Notes: generated by a model not told the origin, from the letters alone. Positions 22,994 to 34,092 are shown, numbered from the stretch's first letter. The stretch is DNA of 64,000 nucleotides from Nocardioides currus (GCF_003057875.1 NZ_PYXZ01000001.1:434001-498000); one strand, 5' to 3'. Program-made: numbers and translations.

Positions 22994-23983
22994 CTACGAC
23001 AGCCAGGCGTCGACCTTGTCCTGGTTCTCCTCGACCCACTTCTTGGCCGCGTCCTCCGGGTCCATGCCGTCGGAGGCGATGTAGGCCGCCACGACGTCCT
23101 GGTCCTCGTTGGTCCAGGTGAAGTTCTTGACCAGGTCAACGCCCGTCGAGTCGGATCCGGCCCACTCGGTACCGACGATCTTCTTCAGCTCGGTCTCGGG
23201 GTAGTCGCACGCCACGTCCTGCGGGTCGGCCTGGCAGCCGTCGGTGTAGGGCGGGAGCGCCACCTTCTCCAGCGGCACCTCGGCCATGAAGTACTGCGGA
23301 GCGTAGAAGTACCCGATGAGGAACTCCTTGTTCTCCTCCGCCTTGCGGAACGCCTCGATGCTGGCAGCCTCGGAGCCGGAGAAGACGACCTGGAAGTCGA
23401 GGTCGAGGTTGTTCACGATCGCCTCGTCGAACTGGACGTAGGACGGGTCGGCACCGAGGAACTGGCCCTTGCCTCCCGACTCCGAGGTGGCGAAGTCGGC
23501 GGCGTACTTGTTCAGGTTGTTGTAGTCGAGGATGTCCGGGTGCTCCTTGGCCAGCCACGGCGGGACGTACCAGCCGATGATGCCCACGTTGCCCTGCGGC
23601 CCGAAGTCCTCGGCACTGCCGTCGCCCTCCTCGGCGAAGAACTTCTTCTCCAGGTCGGGGTGGCCCCAGTCCTCGATCACGACGTCGACCTCGCCCGTGC
23701 CGAAGCCCTGCCAGGACACGTCCTCCTTCAGCTCCTTGTAGTTCACCGTGCAACCGAGCCGGTCCTCGGCGACCGCGCCCACGACGTAGGCGCTGGCCTC
23801 GTAGCCGACCCACGGGTTGACGGCCATGTTGATCTCACCGCACTCGCCGCCGCTCTCGGCGGCCTGCGACTCGTTGGCCTCGGTGGCATCGTCGATGGAG
23901 CCCCCGCCGCACGCGGAGAACGCCAACGTGGCGACGGCTGCGAGTGCCCCCAGCCGGGCCCTCCTGCTTGTGGCAATCCTCAT
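22994..23983 (-). CDS. Glycine betaine/proline-betaine ABC transporter, substrate-binding lipoprotein
   Basis: 329 aa from the ATG at 23983, preceded by GAGGAGAAGCAC. Lipoprotein signal with lipobox and Cys25 (ATLAFSACGGG). The OpuAC-type fold is recognisable (INMAVNPWVGYEASAYV, DVVIEDWGHPDLEKKF, NVGIIGWYVPPWLAKEHPD) with the aromatic residues that cage a trimethylammonium group. The two Cys of the second lobe (GCQADPQDVACDYPE) probably form a disulfide. Last gene of the betB-betA-ABC transporter run; 56 nt separate it from the permease gene. Confidence 0.9.
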   Translation of the reverse strand: MRIATSRRARLGALAAVATLAFSACGGGSIDDATEANESQAAESGGECGEINMAVNPWVGYEASAYVVGAVAEDRLGCTVNYKELKEDVSWQGFGTGEVDVVIEDWGHPDLEKKFFAEEGDGSAEDFGPQGNVGIIGWYVPPWLAKEHPDILDYNNLNKYAADFATSESGGKGQFLGADPSYVQFDEAIVNNLDLDFQVVFSGSEAASIEAFRKAEENKEFLIGYFYAPQYFMAEVPLEKVALPPYTDGCQADPQDVACDYPETELKKIVGTEWAGSDSTGVDLVKNFTWTNEDQDVVAAYIASDGMDPEDAAKKWVEENQDKVDAWLS

Positions 23984-24039
23984 GTGCTTCTCCTCATCTT
24001 CTCGTTGTTCCCGCACTGTGTTCCCACGCTGTTGCGACG

Positions 24040-26139
24040 TCATCTGGGCGGCCCGATGGGAAGTCGGACGTTGAAGGCGCGACGCGGCCCCGGGCCGTCG
24101 TCGCGGCGCACGTCGGCAGCCGCGCGCGTGATCCGGTCGAGCATCACGCCGAGCAGCACGATGGTCAGGCCGGCAGCGGCGCCCTTGCCCCATGCCTCGC
24201 TGCGCGAGAAGCCGTAGACCACGTCGAAGCCGAGCGCACCCGCTCCGACCAGGCCGCCGATCACGGTCATCGACAGCACGTAGAGCAGGCCCTGGTTGGT
24301 GGCAAGCACCAGCGAGCCCTTCGCCATCGGCAGCTGGACCTTGGTGATCTCCTGCCACGTGGTCTGGCCGGTGGAGCGTCCCGCCTCGATCGTCGTCGGC
24401 GAGACGCCCTTGACCCCGTCCGCGACGAGCTTGATGGCGGCCGGCGCGGCGTACACGATCGCGGCCACGATGGCGGTGAAGCGCGACGGTCCGAAGAGTG
24501 CGAGGACGGGGATCAGGTAGACGAAGGGTGGGATGGTCTGGCCCGCGTCGAGGAGCGGCCGGATGCCGAGGTCGACCCGTCGGTCGCGCGCCATCCACAC
24601 CCCGAAGACCAGCGCCAGCGCCATCACCAGCAGCGTGGCGAAGAGGGTCATGTTGAGGGTGATCATCGCGTCGTGCCACAGGTCGAGGTACCACACGCCG
24701 AGCAGGCACACCACGGTGATGACCAGCGCCCGCAGGCCACCGAACACGAGGGAGAGAAGCGCGATCGCGGCGAAGGACACGAACCACGGGGACTCCGCCA
24801 GCACCGACTGGACCGGGTTGAGCACCCACTCGGTGATGCCGTCCTTGGTGCCTCCGGTCACGCCGCCGAGGTTGTCCTTGATCCAGTCGACGACGTCGCT
24901 GACCCCTGCGCTGATCCGGCCGCCGACGGAGTAGGTCGGGAACTCCGCGAGGGTGACGTAGGTGCGGGAGAGGTAGACGGCGACGAGGGCGGCGACGCCA
25001 CCGCCGATGACGACCAGGCGACGGCGAGCGACGTTGCTGGTGCCGCCACGCGCGACCCGCTCGGAGCGCTCGCTGGCGGCGGTCGTCGTGCGGTCGAGCA
25101 TGACGGCCATCAACACGATGAGGGCACCCGGGACGAAGGCGGTGCCGACGTCGTTGACCCGCAGCCCCTGGAGCACCGGCTTGCCGAGACCGGGTCCGTC
25201 GACGAAGGAGGCCAGGGTGGCCATCGACAGGGCGGCCAACGTCGTCTGGTTGAGCCCGACGATGATCGTCTTGCGCGCCATCGGCAGCTGCACCTTGAAC
25301 AACCGCTGCCAGTAGGTCTGGCCCGAGGAGTCGGTGGCCTCGATCGTCGTCGTGGACACCTCACGGATCCCGAAGCCGGCGATGCGGATGATCGGCGGGA
25401 GTGCGTAGAGCAGGGTGGCGACGACGGCCGCACTGGTGCCGATGCCGAAGAACAGCACGATCGGCAGGAGGTAGACGAAGGTCGGCATCGTCTGGAGCAA
25501 GTCGAGGAACACGGTGACCACGGCGTTGGCGCGGGCGTTGGTGCCGATCCACACCGCGATCGGCAGCCCGATCACGACGGAGAGGAGGACCGAGATCAGC
25601 ACGATGATCAGCGTGTCCATCGAGGCGTCCCAGAAGCCGAGGACCCCGAAAGCCAGGAAGGACGCGAGCACGAGCAGGGCGATGCGCCAGCTGGCGACGA
25701 CCAGCCCCACGTAGGTCGCCAGCGCGGTCACCCCGAGCCAGCCGATCTGCGGGACGGGACGCGGGAAGGCTGGCTTGGAGACCAGGCGCTGCAACCAGTC
25801 GACGGTGCTGCGGAACCCGTCGGCGATGGCGTTGGTGAACTGCATGACGGGGTTGGTCGAGCGGCCCTCGAGGAGGCCGTTCTGCACCCCGGTCAGGCGA
25901 TCGTGCAGGTCCGTGCGCGAGAGGCTCGGCAGGTCGAGGGTGTGGTTGCCGCGGGTGAAGAAGTAGACGAGGACCCAGGCCACCACCACGGCGAGGGCCG
26001 GGATCCAGCGGCTGAGGCCGGCGTTCTCGACCACCGGCGGCGGCGCTCCCGGCTCGATGGGCCTCGTCGGGGGCGGGTCGACGAGCTGCTGGTCCTCGAC
26101 GGGGACGCGGGCTCTCGTGCCGGGCCCGGCCTCGCTCAC
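24040..26139 (-). CDS. Glycine betaine ABC transporter, double permease in one chain
   Basis: 699 aa from the GTG at 26139, which overlaps the ATPase stop as GTGA; the longer open frame upstream is a shadow. Two complete ProW/OpuAB-type permease domains follow each other: the first about 165-350 ([38 protein letters not shown]), the second about 480-665 ([36 protein letters not shown]). Each keeps its own EA-loop for ATPase contact. Most ProW permeases act as homodimers of a single-domain chain; here the dimer is covalent, with additional membrane helices at the N-terminus of each half. Confidence 0.88.
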   Translation of the reverse strand: MSEAGPGTRARVPVEDQQLVDPPPTRPIEPGAPPPVVENAGLSRWIPALAVVVAWVLVYFFTRGNHTLDLPSLSRTDLHDRLTGVQNGLLEGRSTNPVMQFTNAIADGFRSTVDWLQRLVSKPAFPRPVPQIGWLGVTALATYVGLVVASWRIALLVLASFLAFGVLGFWDASMDTLIIVLISVLLSVVIGLPIAVWIGTNARANAVVTVFLDLLQTMPTFVYLLPIVLFFGIGTSAAVVATLLYALPPIIRIAGFGIREVSTTTIEATDSSGQTYWQRLFKVQLPMARKTIIVGLNQTTLAALSMATLASFVDGPGLGKPVLQGLRVNDVGTAFVPGALIVLMAVMLDRTTTAASERSERVARGGTSNVARRRLVVIGGGVAALVAVYLSRTYVTLAEFPTYSVGGRISAGVSDVVDWIKDNLGGVTGGTKDGITEWVLNPVQSVLAESPWFVSFAAIALLSLVFGGLRALVITVVCLLGVWYLDLWHDAMITLNMTLFATLLVMALALVFGVWMARDRRVDLGIRPLLDAGQTIPPFVYLIPVLALFGPSRFTAIVAAIVYAAPAAIKLVADGVKGVSPTTIEAGRSTGQTTWQEITKVQLPMAKGSLVLATNQGLLYVLSMTVIGGLVGAGALGFDVVYGFSRSEAWGKGAAAGLTIVLLGVMLDRITRAAADVRRDDGPGPRRAFNVRLPIGPPR

Positions 26140-27161
26140 GATTCCTCCTCGGCGACGACGACCCGCATGATGTCCTCCTCGTCGACGACGCCGAGGAGGG
26201 TGTCGCCGTCCATGACCCGAATGGGCGCGTCGGAGGCGATCGCGACGCGGGCCGCCTGTCGCACGATGGTGCTGACCGGGAGACTCGGTCCGTCGAGCGC
26301 CTCCCCCGCGCGGGGTTCGCGCAGCACCCACTTCAGCGTCAGGACGTGGGCCTTGGGCACCTCGGAGACGAAGTCCTTGACGTAGTCGTCGGCGGGGCGG
26401 GCCACGACCTCGTCGGGTGTCCCGATCTGCACGATCTCCCCGTCGCGCAGGATCATGATCCGATCACCCAGCTTGAGAGCCTCGGCGAGGTCGTGGGTGA
26501 TGAACACCATCGTCTTGCCGAGCTCTCGGTGCAGCCGGATGACCTCGTTCTGCATGTCGCGCCGGATGAGGGGGTCGAGGGCGGAGAAGGGCTCGTCGAA
26601 GAGCAGCATCTCCGGGTCGCCGGCGAGGGCCCGGGCGAGGCCGACGCGTTGCTGCATGCCCCCCGAGAGCTGGTCGGGATAGGAGTTCTCGTAGCCGGAC
26701 AGGCCCACGAGGTCGACGATCTCCGTCGCCTTCGCGCGCCGCTCGGCCTTCTTCACTCCCCGGACCTCGAGTCCGTAGGCGACGTTGTCGATCACCTGGC
26801 GGTGGGGCAGCAGGCCGAAGTGCTGGAAGACCATGGAGACCTGCTTGCGGCGTACGTCGCGCAGCTCGCCCGCGGAGGCCGAGGTGATGTCGACGCCGCC
26901 GAGCTGGACGGTGCCGCTCGTTGGCTCGATCAGCCGGGTCAGCAACCGCACCAGCGTGGACTTGCCGGAGCCCGAGAGCCCCATCACGACGAAGACCTCA
27001 CCCGGAGCGACCTCGAACGAGACGTCCTTGACGCCTACCACGTTGCCGGTCTTGGCCTTGAGGTCGGCGCGGGACAGGTCGGCGTCGGGCGTGCCGATGA
27101 TCTTGTCCGAACGGGGACCGAAGATCTTCCAGAGACCGTCGACCGTCAGGGCTGCCGTCAT
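26136..27161 (-). CDS. Glycine betaine ABC transporter ATP-binding protein (ProV/OpuAA-like)
   Basis: 341 aa. Walker [10 protein letters not shown] at 61-69, signature [10 protein letters not shown], Walker [14 protein letters not shown]-loop THD, all intact. The N-terminal 50 residues and [20 protein letters not shown] are typical of the quaternary-amine uptake subfamily. About 70 residues at the C-terminus resemble a CBS module ([19 protein letters not shown]), the part that senses ionic strength in OpuA and may regulate transport. ATGA overlap with betA. Confidence 0.92.
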   Translation of the reverse strand: MTAALTVDGLWKIFGPRSDKIIGTPDADLSRADLKAKTGNVVGVKDVSFEVAPGEVFVVMGLSGSGKSTLVRLLTRLIEPTSGTVQLGGVDITSASAGELRDVRRKQVSMVFQHFGLLPHRQVIDNVAYGLEVRGVKKAERRAKATEIVDLVGLSGYENSYPDQLSGGMQQRVGLARALAGDPEMLLFDEPFSALDPLIRRDMQNEVIRLHRELGKTMVFITHDLAEALKLGDRIMILRDGEIVQIGTPDEVVARPADDYVKDFVSEVPKAHVLTLKWVLREPRAGEALDGPSLPVSTIVRQAARVAIASDAPIRVMDGDTLLGVVDEEDIMRVVVAEEES

Positions 27162-28900
27162 GAGTGCTCCTCCACATCAGAGTCGGTGAGGGCGTTGCGG
27201 GCGTCGCCCGGTGGATACAGCGGCCAGCCGTCGCGGTGGCGGTAGTACGGGACGTCCGCGGGCGCGAGCGGGGTGTTGCCGATGATCAGGTCGGCCGCCT
27301 TCTCGGCGACCATCATCACCGGGGCGTAGATGTTGCCGTTGGTGACGAAGGGGAAGACGGAGGCGTCCACGACGCGTAGGCCCTCGGTGCCGTGCACCCG
27401 CATGCTCGCGGGGTCGACGACCGACATCTCGTCGGTGCCCATCTTCGCCGTGCACGAGGGGTGCAGCGCGGTCTCGGCGTCCTTGCGGACCCAGTCGAGG
27501 ATCTCCTCGTCGGTCTCGACCGCGGGCCCCGGCGACAGCTCGCCGCCGTTGAACGGTGCGAAGGCGGGCTGGTTGAGGATCGAGCGGGCCACGCGCACCA
27601 CCTCGACCCACTCCCGTCGGTCGGACGGCGTCGTCAGGTAGTTGAACTGCATCCGCGGCTTGGCTCGTGGGTCGGTCGAGTCGATCCGCACCCAGCCCCG
27701 GGTGTCGGCGTACATCGGGCCGATGTGGACCTGGTAGCCGTGGGCGTACCTGTCCTGGCCTGCCGGCGCCGAGCCGTCGTAGCGGATGGCGATGGGCAGG
27801 AAGTGGAACATCAGGTTGGGCCAGTCGACGAGGTCGTTGGAGCGGCAGAAGCCGCCGCCCTCGAAGTGGTTGGAGGCCGCCGTGCCGGTGCGCCGGAGCA
27901 GCCACTCGAGCCCGATCCGGGGGCGGTTGCGCCACTTCAGGCCCTCGACGATCGAGACCGGCTGGAGCGAGGCGTACTGGATGTAGACCTCGAGGTGGTC
28001 CTGGAGGTTCTCCCCGACCCCGGGCAGGTCGTGGACCATCTGCACGCCGAGGGGCCGGAGGTGCTCGGGGTTGCCGATCCCGGAGAGCTGCAGGAGCTGC
28101 GGCGTGTTGATCGCGCCACCGCACAGGACGACCTCGCCGGCCCGGACGCTGCGGTGCCGCCGGCCCGCGCGGAGGTAGTCGACGCCGACGGCACGCCGGC
28201 CCTCGAAGCGCACCTTCGTCGCGTGCGCGAAGGTCTCGACGCTCAGGTTGGGGCGGTGCATGACCGGATGGAGGTACGCCCGGGCGGCCGACATCCGCAC
28301 GCCGCCGACGATGTTGCGGTCGAAGCGGCCGAAGCCCTCCTGGCGGTAGCCGTTGACGTCGTCGGTGAGCGGGTAGCCGGCCTGCTGGGCGGCCTCGAAG
28401 AAGGCGCTGAACAGGGGGTTGGTGGCGGGGCTGCGCTCGAGCTTCAGCGGGCCCGAGCCGCCACGCCACGCATTCGCGCCGACGGAGCCGTCCGGCAGGA
28501 TCAGCGACTCCAGCCGCTTGAAGTAGGGCAGGCAGTGGCGGTAGTCCCACGCCTCCATGCCCGGAGACATCGCCCAGCGGTCGAAGTCCATCGGGTTGCC
28601 GCGCTGGAAGATCATCCCGTTGATCGACGACGACCCGCCGAGCACCTTGCCGCGGGCGTGGTAGACCCGCCGGCCGCCCATGCCCGGCTCCGGCTCCGAC
28701 TCGTAGCGCCAGTCGTAGAGCGGGTTGCCGATCGGGAACGGCAGCGCCGCCGGGGCGTGGATCAGGGGGTCGAAGCGGTCGGTCCGCCCGGCCTCGAGCA
28801 CCAGCACGCTCGTCGACGGGTCGGCCGAGAGGCGGTTGGCGAGCGCGCAACCGGCCGACCCACCACCCACGATGACGATGTCGTACCGGTCGTCGCCCAC
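27158..28900 (-). CDS. betA: Choline dehydrogenase-like GMC oxidoreductase
   Basis: 580 aa from the GTG at 28900, one base after the betB stop; the much longer open frame upstream is a shadow of betB. N-terminal Rossmann motif GGGSAG at 12-17, the GMC signature [20 protein letters not shown], and the C-terminal active-site region with the catalytic His ([11 protein letters not shown]) and [17 protein letters not shown]. Oxidises choline to betaine aldehyde. The pairing with an aldehyde dehydrogenase and betaine transporter supports choline over other alcohols, though GMC proteins are often hard to assign. Confidence 0.88.
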   Translation of the reverse strand: MGDDRYDIVIVGGGSAGCALANRLSADPSTSVLVLEAGRTDRFDPLIHAPAALPFPIGNPLYDWRYESEPEPGMGGRRVYHARGKVLGGSSSINGMIFQRGNPMDFDRWAMSPGMEAWDYRHCLPYFKRLESLILPDGSVGANAWRGGSGPLKLERSPATNPLFSAFFEAAQQAGYPLTDDVNGYRQEGFGRFDRNIVGGVRMSAARAYLHPVMHRPNLSVETFAHATKVRFEGRRAVGVDYLRAGRRHRSVRAGEVVLCGGAINTPQLLQLSGIGNPEHLRPLGVQMVHDLPGVGENLQDHLEVYIQYASLQPVSIVEGLKWRNRPRIGLEWLLRRTGTAASNHFEGGGFCRSNDLVDWPNLMFHFLPIAIRYDGSAPAGQDRYAHGYQVHIGPMYADTRGWVRIDSTDPRAKPRMQFNYLTTPSDRREWVEVVRVARSILNQPAFAPFNGGELSPGPAVETDEEILDWVRKDAETALHPSCTAKMGTDEMSVVDPASMRVHGTEGLRVVDASVFPFVTNGNIYAPVMMVAEKAADLIIGNTPLAPADVPYYRHRDGWPLYPPGDARNALTDSDVEEHS

Positions 28901-28901
28901 G

Positions 28902-30383
28902 TCAGCCCTCCGACCTCGGGGCGAACCAGTGCTGCACGGCCGGCCGGATGTTGTGCCAGACGTGCTTGGTCTCGCGATACTCCTCCAGCCCGGCCTGCCC
29001 GAGCTCGCGGCCGGTGCCGGACTGCTTGTAGCCGCCCCACTCGGCCTGGGGGACGTAGGGGTGGTAGTCGTTGATCCACACCGTGCCCATCCGCAGCCGG
29101 CCGGCCACGCGCTGGGCGCGACCGGCGTCCTGGGTCCAGACCGCACCGGCGAGGCCGTAGATGCTGTCGTTGGCGATCGTGACCGCGTCGTCCTCGTCGC
29201 TGAAGGTCTCGACGGTCAGCACCGGCCCGAACGACTCGTCCTGGGTCACCGCCATGTCGCTGCGACACCCGTCGAGCACGGTCGGGAGGTAGTAGAAGCC
29301 GTCCGCGAGGGCCGGGTCGTCGGGCCGGGCCCCGCCGCAGCGCAGCACCGCTCCCTCGGCGAGCCCGCGAGCGACGTACGCCTCGACCTTGTCGCGGTGG
29401 GCGGAGCTGGTGAGCGGTCCGGTCTCGGCCTTCTCGTCGAAGGGACCGCCGAGCCGGATGTCGCGGGCGCGGGCGACGAGCGCGTCGACGAACTCGTCGT
29501 GGATCGACTCCTCGACCACGAGCCGCGCGCCCGCCGAGCAGACCTGGCCGGAGTGGAGGAAGACCGCGGTCAGGGCGTAGTCGAGGGCGACCTCGAGGTC
29601 GGCGTCGGCGAAGACGATGTTGGGGTTCTTGCCGCCCAGCTCGAGGGCGACCTTCTTGACGGTCGCCGCGGCCGCCGCCGCGATGGCGCGTCCCGTCTCG
29701 AGCCCGCCGGTGAAGGAGACGAGGTCGACGCGTGGGTCGGACGAGAGGGGCGCGCCCGCGCTGGCGCCCGCACCGAGCACGAGGTTGCCCACGCCCGCGG
29801 GCAGGCCGGCCTCCTCGAGCAGCCGCATCAGGTGGATGGCGGAGTGCGGGGTGAGCTCGCTGGGCTTGAGCACGAAGGTGTTGCCGGCGGCCAGGCACGG
29901 CGCGACCTTCCACGACACCTGGAGGAGCGGGTAGTTCCACGGTGTGACCAGGCCGCACACGCCGACCGGCTCGTGCACGATGCGGCTGACGACGTCGGGG
30001 TTGCCGGTGTCGACGACGCGGCCGGAGTCCTCGGCCGCGATGCGCCCGTAGTGGCGGAAGACGGCGACGACGTCCGCGACGTCGTACTGCCCCTCGACGA
30101 AGCGCTTGCCGGTGTCGAGCGACTCCATCCGCGCGATCGCGTCGGTGTCGCGCTCCAGCAGGTCGGCCAGCCTCAGCAGCAGGTCACCACGCTCGCGGCT
30201 CGGCGTCGACGACCACGCGCCGTCGTGGAAGGCGCGGTGGGCGGCCGCGATCGCCGCCTCGGTGTCGGCGGCGCCTGCCTCGTCGACCTCGGCGACGAGC
30301 GTGCCGTCAGCCGGGCAGCGGATCTCCCGGCGCTCGCCCGACTGCGCGACCGTCCACGACCCATCGATGTAGAGCTCCGGCAC
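28902..30383 (-). CDS. betB: Betaine aldehyde dehydrogenase-like aldehyde dehydrogenase
   Basis: 493 aa. I place the start at the GTG at 30383 ([17 protein letters not shown]); an ATG 14 codons earlier lies inside the operator palindrome. Catalytic residues of the NAD-dependent aldehyde dehydrogenase family are present: Glu248 ([11 protein letters not shown]) and nucleophile Cys282 ([11 protein letters not shown]); the cofactor site reads [13 protein letters not shown] and [10 protein letters not shown]. First gene of the betB-betA-ABC transporter run. Expected product is glycine betaine. Confidence 0.88.
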   Translation of the reverse strand: MPELYIDGSWTVAQSGERREIRCPADGTLVAEVDEAGAADTEAAIAAAHRAFHDGAWSSTPSRERGDLLLRLADLLERDTDAIARMESLDTGKRFVEGQYDVADVVAVFRHYGRIAAEDSGRVVDTGNPDVVSRIVHEPVGVCGLVTPWNYPLLQVSWKVAPCLAAGNTFVLKPSELTPHSAIHLMRLLEEAGLPAGVGNLVLGAGASAGAPLSSDPRVDLVSFTGGLETGRAIAAAAAATVKKVALELGGKNPNIVFADADLEVALDYALTAVFLHSGQVCSAGARLVVEESIHDEFVDALVARARDIRLGGPFDEKAETGPLTSSAHRDKVEAYVARGLAEGAVLRCGGARPDDPALADGFYYLPTVLDGCRSDMAVTQDESFGPVLTVETFSDEDDAVTIANDSIYGLAGAVWTQDAGRAQRVAGRLRMGTVWINDYHPYVPQAEWGGYKQSGTGRELGQAGLEEYRETKHVWHNIRPAVQHWFAPRSEG

Positions 30384-30409
30384 GCAGGACCCACTCTCGG
30401 CACAATTCT

Positions 30410-30426
30410 GTTGCGTATGTCGCAAC
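30410..30426. promoter_or_regulatory. Betaine-regulon operator, copy 3 (betB operon)
   Basis: Perfect palindrome GTTGCG-TATGT-CGCAAC, 27 bases upstream of the betB GTG start, the same distance as in copy 2. An extra half-site CGCAAC is at 30440-30445. Its overlap with an alternative ATG argues for the downstream start of betB. Confidence 0.75.
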
Positions 30427-30455
30427 CGGATGCTCCGAGCGCAACCAGCCAGACA

Positions 30456-30473
30456 GTCCGAGGATGCTCGGAC
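30456..30473. other. Short perfect hairpin between betB and iclR
   Basis: GTCCGAG-GATG-CTCGGAC, a seven-pair stem with a four-base loop in the gap between the betB promoter and the iclR 3' end. No T-run follows on either strand. May be part of a transcription stop or a further binding site. Confidence 0.35.
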
Positions 30474-30514
30474 AGCTCGCGCTCGTCAAGGGTGGTCGGA
30501 CCGGTGCGTCGGAT

Positions 30515-30530
30515 CGGACCATCGGGTCCG
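30515..30530 (-). terminator. Possible terminator of the iclR gene
   Basis: CGGACC-ATCG-GGTCCG hairpin 15 bases past the iclR stop codon, without a clear T-run, as is usual in high-GC actinobacteria. It insulates iclR from the betB promoter, which lies about 90 bases further on. Confidence 0.4.
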
Positions 30531-30544
30531 TCGGGCCACACAGG

Positions 30545-31369
30545 CTAGCGGTGCCCCCACCCGAGCCGGTGGGAGACCTCGACGGCGGCGGCGACCACCA
30601 GGGCGACGGCCGCGTCGAGCCGGTCCTGCGGCATCCGGAAGGACGGACCGGACACGCTCATCGACGCCACCACGTCGCCGTGGGCGTTGCGGATGGGCGC
30701 GGCCACGGCCGCCAGCCCGACCTCGAGCTCGTCCACCGCGAGGGCGTACCCCTGGGTGCGCACCCGGGCGAGCTCCTCGCGCAGCGGCGCCCGCCTGGTG
30801 ATGGTCTGCGGGGTGTACGGCGCCAGCTTGCCGAGCACGGCGTCGAGGGCCGCGTCGTCGAGGCCGGAGAGGAGCACCTTGCCGTTGCTCGTGGCGTGGA
30901 GCGGGATGTGCTGGCCGACCCAGTTGTGCGGCTGCAGGGCCGAGGACCCGGCGACCTGGTCGAGGTAGAGCGCCGAGCTCTCCGACAGCACGGCGACGTT
31001 GACCGTCTCGCCGGTGTCGGCCGCGAGCTGGCGGCAGATGGGCCGCGCCTCCTGGACCAGGTCGAGCCGCGCGGTCGTGGCACCCGCCAGCCGGAGGATC
31101 CCGACGCCGAGCCGGTAGCGGCCGCGGTCGGTGGTCTGCTCGACGAGCCGGTGCGCCTCCAGCGTGGCGACGAGCCGGAAGGCGGTGCTCTTGTGGACGC
31201 CGAGCTCGCCGGCGATCTCGGTGACGCCGGCCTCGCCGATGCGGGCCAGCACCTCGAGGATCCCCAGCGCCCGGTCGACGGACTGCACGCCCTGGCCGGT
31301 GGTGGCGGGGACGTCGTCGGCCAGCGTGTCGGCCGGCGTGTCGATCAGCGTGTCGTCCGCCTTGCCCAT
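30545..31369 (-). CDS. IclR family transcriptional regulator (candidate betaine-regulon regulator)
   Basis: 274 aa. Winged helix-turn-helix at about 25-90 (LGILEVLARIGEAGVTEIAG, ELGVHKSTAFRLVATLEAHR) followed by an IclR effector-binding domain (ADTGETVNVAVL, IPLHATSNGKVLLSGL, GYALAVDELEVGLAAVAAPI). Divergent from purU. It sits next to the betB operator and lies between the two groups that carry the GTTGCG palindrome, so it is the best candidate for the protein that binds it. The link is inference; no binding residue code exists for this family. Confidence 0.9.
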   Translation of the reverse strand: MGKADDTLIDTPADTLADDVPATTGQGVQSVDRALGILEVLARIGEAGVTEIAGELGVHKSTAFRLVATLEAHRLVEQTTDRGRYRLGVGILRLAGATTARLDLVQEARPICRQLAADTGETVNVAVLSESSALYLDQVAGSSALQPHNWVGQHIPLHATSNGKVLLSGLDDAALDAVLGKLAPYTPQTITRRAPLREELARVRTQGYALAVDELEVGLAAVAAPIRNAHGDVVASMSVSGPSFRMPQDRLDAAVALVVAAAVEVSHRLGWGHR

Positions 31370-31392
31370 GGCCGGAGACTAGCGCACAGCGT

Positions 31393-31428
31393 GTTGCGTA
31401 TCGCAGACTGCGTTTCGTCGAGCGCAAC
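31393..31428. promoter_or_regulatory. Divergent iclR/purU control region with betaine-type half-sites
   Basis: Half-sites GTTGCG (31393-31398) and CGCAAC (31423-31428) match the palindrome of the betaine regulon, but they are 24 bases apart instead of 5; a weaker CTGCG lies between. The region separates the iclR start (31369) from the purU start (31461), so it could give autoregulation of iclR and control of purU-fhs. Confidence 0.45.
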
Positions 31429-31460
31429 AACTCGTCCTGCTGGTTCTTCCGAGGAGTTCC

Positions 31461-32339
31461 ATGGTCAGCCCCGCCGTCCAGGCATCACGCGCGTCCGAGT
31501 TCGTGCTCATCCTCTCCTGCCCCGACCGGCCCGGCATCGTGCACGCGGTCTCCGGGTTCCTGGTCGAGCGGGCCGGCAACATCGTCGAGAGCCAGCAGTT
31601 CGGCGACCAGCTCACGGACCGCTTCTTCATGCGCATCGACTTCGAGATCGACGGCCCGGCGACGGCCGAGTCGCTGCGGGCGGACTTCGCGGGAGTCGCC
31701 GGCCGCTTCGACATGGACTTCGAGCTGTGGACCGCGCAGGCGCCGTACCGCACGCTGATCATGGTCTCCAGGCAGCTGCACTGCCTCAACGACCTGCTCT
31801 TCCGCGCCAGCACCGGCGCCCTGCAGATCGAGATCCCGGCCGTGGTCTCCAACCACCGCGACGCGGAGCCGCTCGTGCGGTCCTACGGGCTGGACTTCCA
31901 CCACGTCCCGGTCACTCCGGAGACCAAGACCGACGCCGAGAAGCGGCTGATGGAGCTCGTGGACGGGACCGGCGCGCACCTCGTCGTGCTCGCGCGCTAC
32001 ATGCAGGTGCTCTCCGACGACCTGTGTCGCCAGCTGTCGGGGCGTGCCATCAACATCCACCACTCGTTCCTGCCGAGCTTCAAGGGGGCGAAGCCCTACC
32101 ACCAGGCGTTCGACCGTGGCGTGAAGCTGGTCGGCGCGACGGCCCACTACGTCACGGCCGACCTCGACGAGGGACCGATCATCGAGCAGGACGTGATCCG
32201 GGTCGACCACACCTACGACCAGGACCAGCTCGTCGCCGCCGGACGCGACGTCGAGGCCCAGGTGCTCTCGCGAGCGGTGCGCTGGCACGCGCAGTCGCGG
32301 GTGCTGCTGAACGGCGAGCGGACCGTCGTCTTCCGCTGA
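31461..32339 (+). CDS. purU: Formyltetrahydrofolate deformylase
   Basis: 292 aa. N-terminal ACT domain (about 12-90; CPDRPGIVHAVSGFLVERAG) and a formyl-transferase fold with catalytic Asn198 and His200 (INIHHSFLPSFKG) and the downstream acidic DLDEGPIIEQDV. Hydrolyses 10-formyl-THF to formate and THF. GAGGAG precedes the ATG. It starts a plus-strand pair with fhs 24 nt later. In this setting it would release one-carbon units from methyl groups of betaine as formate and free THF. Confidence 0.94.
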   Translation: MVSPAVQASRASEFVLILSCPDRPGIVHAVSGFLVERAGNIVESQQFGDQLTDRFFMRIDFEIDGPATAESLRADFAGVAGRFDMDFELWTAQAPYRTLIMVSRQLHCLNDLLFRASTGALQIEIPAVVSNHRDAEPLVRSYGLDFHHVPVTPETKTDAEKRLMELVDGTGAHLVVLARYMQVLSDDLCRQLSGRAINIHHSFLPSFKGAKPYHQAFDRGVKLVGATAHYVTADLDEGPIIEQDVIRVDHTYDQDQLVAAGRDVEAQVLSRAVRWHAQSRVLLNGERTVVFR

Positions 32340-32363
32340 CCCATCGAGAGAGGTTGCTCCCCC

Positions 32364-34043
32364 ATGCTGTCGGACATCGAGATCGCCAACGCGGCCACCC
32401 TGCAACCGATCCGCGACGTCGCGGCCTCGACCCTGGGCATCGACGAGGAGCACCTCGTCCCCTACGGCCACTACAAGGCGAAGGTCGACCTGTCCTACCT
32501 GGCCGGCCTCGCCGACCGTCCGCTCGGCAAGCTGGTGCTGGTCACCGCGCTCTCCCCCACGCCACCCGGCGAGGGCAAGACCACGACCACCGTCGGCCTG
32601 ACCGACGCGCTGCACGGCCTCGGCCACCGCACCGTCGCCTGCCTGCGCGAGCCGTCGATGGGACCGGTGTTCGGCATGAAGGGCGGCGCGGCCGGCGGCG
32701 GCTACAGCCAGGTCGTGCCGATGACCGACATCAACCTCCACTTCACCGGTGACTTCGCTGCCATCGCCGCGGCCAACAACCTGCTCGCCGCCCTGATCGA
32801 CAACCACGTCCACCACGGCAACGAGCTCGACATCGACGTGCGCAGCGTGACCTGGAAGCGGGTGCTCGACACCAACGACCGTGCGCTGCGCCAGGTCGCC
32901 GTCGCGATGGGCGGGCACGCCAACGGCTTCCCGCGCGAGGACGGCTTCGACATCGTGGTCGCCTCGGAGCTGATGGCGATCTTCTGCCTCACCGAGTCGT
33001 GGGCAGACCTCAAGAGGCGCATCGGCGACATCGTCATCGGCTACACCCGCGACACCAAGCCGGTGACCGCCCGCGAGCTCGGCGCCGACGGGGCGATGTC
33101 GGTGCTGCTGCGCGACGCCCTCGCGCCCAACCTCGTGCAGACCCTCGAGGGGGCGCCGGCCTTCGTGCACGGCGGGCCCTTCGCCAACATCGCGCACGGC
33201 TGCAGCTCGGTCTCGGCGACGCGAGCCGGACTCCGGCTGGCCGACATCGTGGTCACCGAGGCGGGCTTCGGTGCCGACCTCGGGGCCGAGAAGTTCGTCG
33301 ACATCAAGTGCCGCAAGTCCGGGCTGCGTCCCGACGTCGCGGTCGTGGTGGCGACGGTCCGGGCGCTGAAGTACCACGGCGGCGTCGCGCTCCCCGACCT
33401 CGGCACGGAGGACCTCGGCGCCGTCGAGGCCGGCATGGTCAACCTGCGCCGTCACCTCGCCAACATCCGCAACGTCTACGGCATCCCGTGCGTGGTCGCG
33501 GTCAACCGGTTCCCGACCGACACCGACGCCGAGATCGCGAAGGTCGTCGAGCTCGTCGCGGCCGAGGGCGTCTCGGCGTTCCCCGCCACACACTTCGCCG
33601 AGGGCGGGGTGGGCGCCCGCGACCTGGCCAACGGCGTGCTGACGATGCTCGAGCAGCCCTCGCCGTACACCTTCTCCTTCACCTACGACGACGCCGACCC
33701 GCTGACGGAGAAGGTCGAGGCGATCGCGACGCGGTTGTACGGCGCCGGCCTGGTCACCTGGGACGCGCGGGCGCGTCGTCGGCTCGAGCGCATCGAGCGG
33801 GACGGCTACGGCGACCTGCCGGTCTGCGTCGCGAAGACGCAGTACTCCTTCTCCACCGACCCGACGTCGCTCGGCGCCCCGTCGGGCCACGAGCTGCACG
33901 TGCGCGAGGTGCGCCTGTCCGCCGGCGCGGGCTTCGTGGTCGTCGTGTGCGGCGACATGATGACGATGCCCGGCCTCCCCCGCGACCCGTCGGCCGCCCG
34001 GATCGACCTCGCCGACGACGGGACGATCCTCGGGCTGAGCTGA
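32364..34043 (+). CDS. fhs: Formate-tetrahydrofolate ligase
   Basis: 559 aa, normal length. The ATP-binding loop [11 protein letters not shown] is at 65-75, with [15 protein letters not shown] and the substrate motif [13 protein letters not shown]. Interconverts formate plus THF plus ATP with 10-formyl-THF. Run backwards it would conserve energy as ATP from 10-formyl-THF, while PurU simply hydrolyses the same compound. Co-transcribed with purU. Confidence 0.96.
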   Translation: MLSDIEIANAATLQPIRDVAASTLGIDEEHLVPYGHYKAKVDLSYLAGLADRPLGKLVLVTALSPTPPGEGKTTTTVGLTDALHGLGHRTVACLREPSMGPVFGMKGGAAGGGYSQVVPMTDINLHFTGDFAAIAAANNLLAALIDNHVHHGNELDIDVRSVTWKRVLDTNDRALRQVAVAMGGHANGFPREDGFDIVVASELMAIFCLTESWADLKRRIGDIVIGYTRDTKPVTARELGADGAMSVLLRDALAPNLVQTLEGAPAFVHGGPFANIAHGCSSVSATRAGLRLADIVVTEAGFGADLGAEKFVDIKCRKSGLRPDVAVVVATVRALKYHGGVALPDLGTEDLGAVEAGMVNLRRHLANIRNVYGIPCVVAVNRFPTDTDAEIAKVVELVAAEGVSAFPATHFAEGGVGARDLANGVLTMLEQPSPYTFSFTYDDADPLTEKVEAIATRLYGAGLVTWDARARRRLERIERDGYGDLPVCVAKTQYSFSTDPTSLGAPSGHELHVREVRLSAGAGFVVVVCGDMMTMPGLPRDPSAARIDLADDGTILGLS

Positions 34044-34092
34044 GGGCCGCGGCGTCGCCATCCGTCCGGGGCCTCGGCGGCGAACAACGGGC

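Noticed and set aside
24031..24036. GTTGCG half-site upstream of the betaine-binding lipoprotein
   Set aside because: No matching CGCAAC follows at the expected spacing; a six-base match alone is not evidence for an operator.
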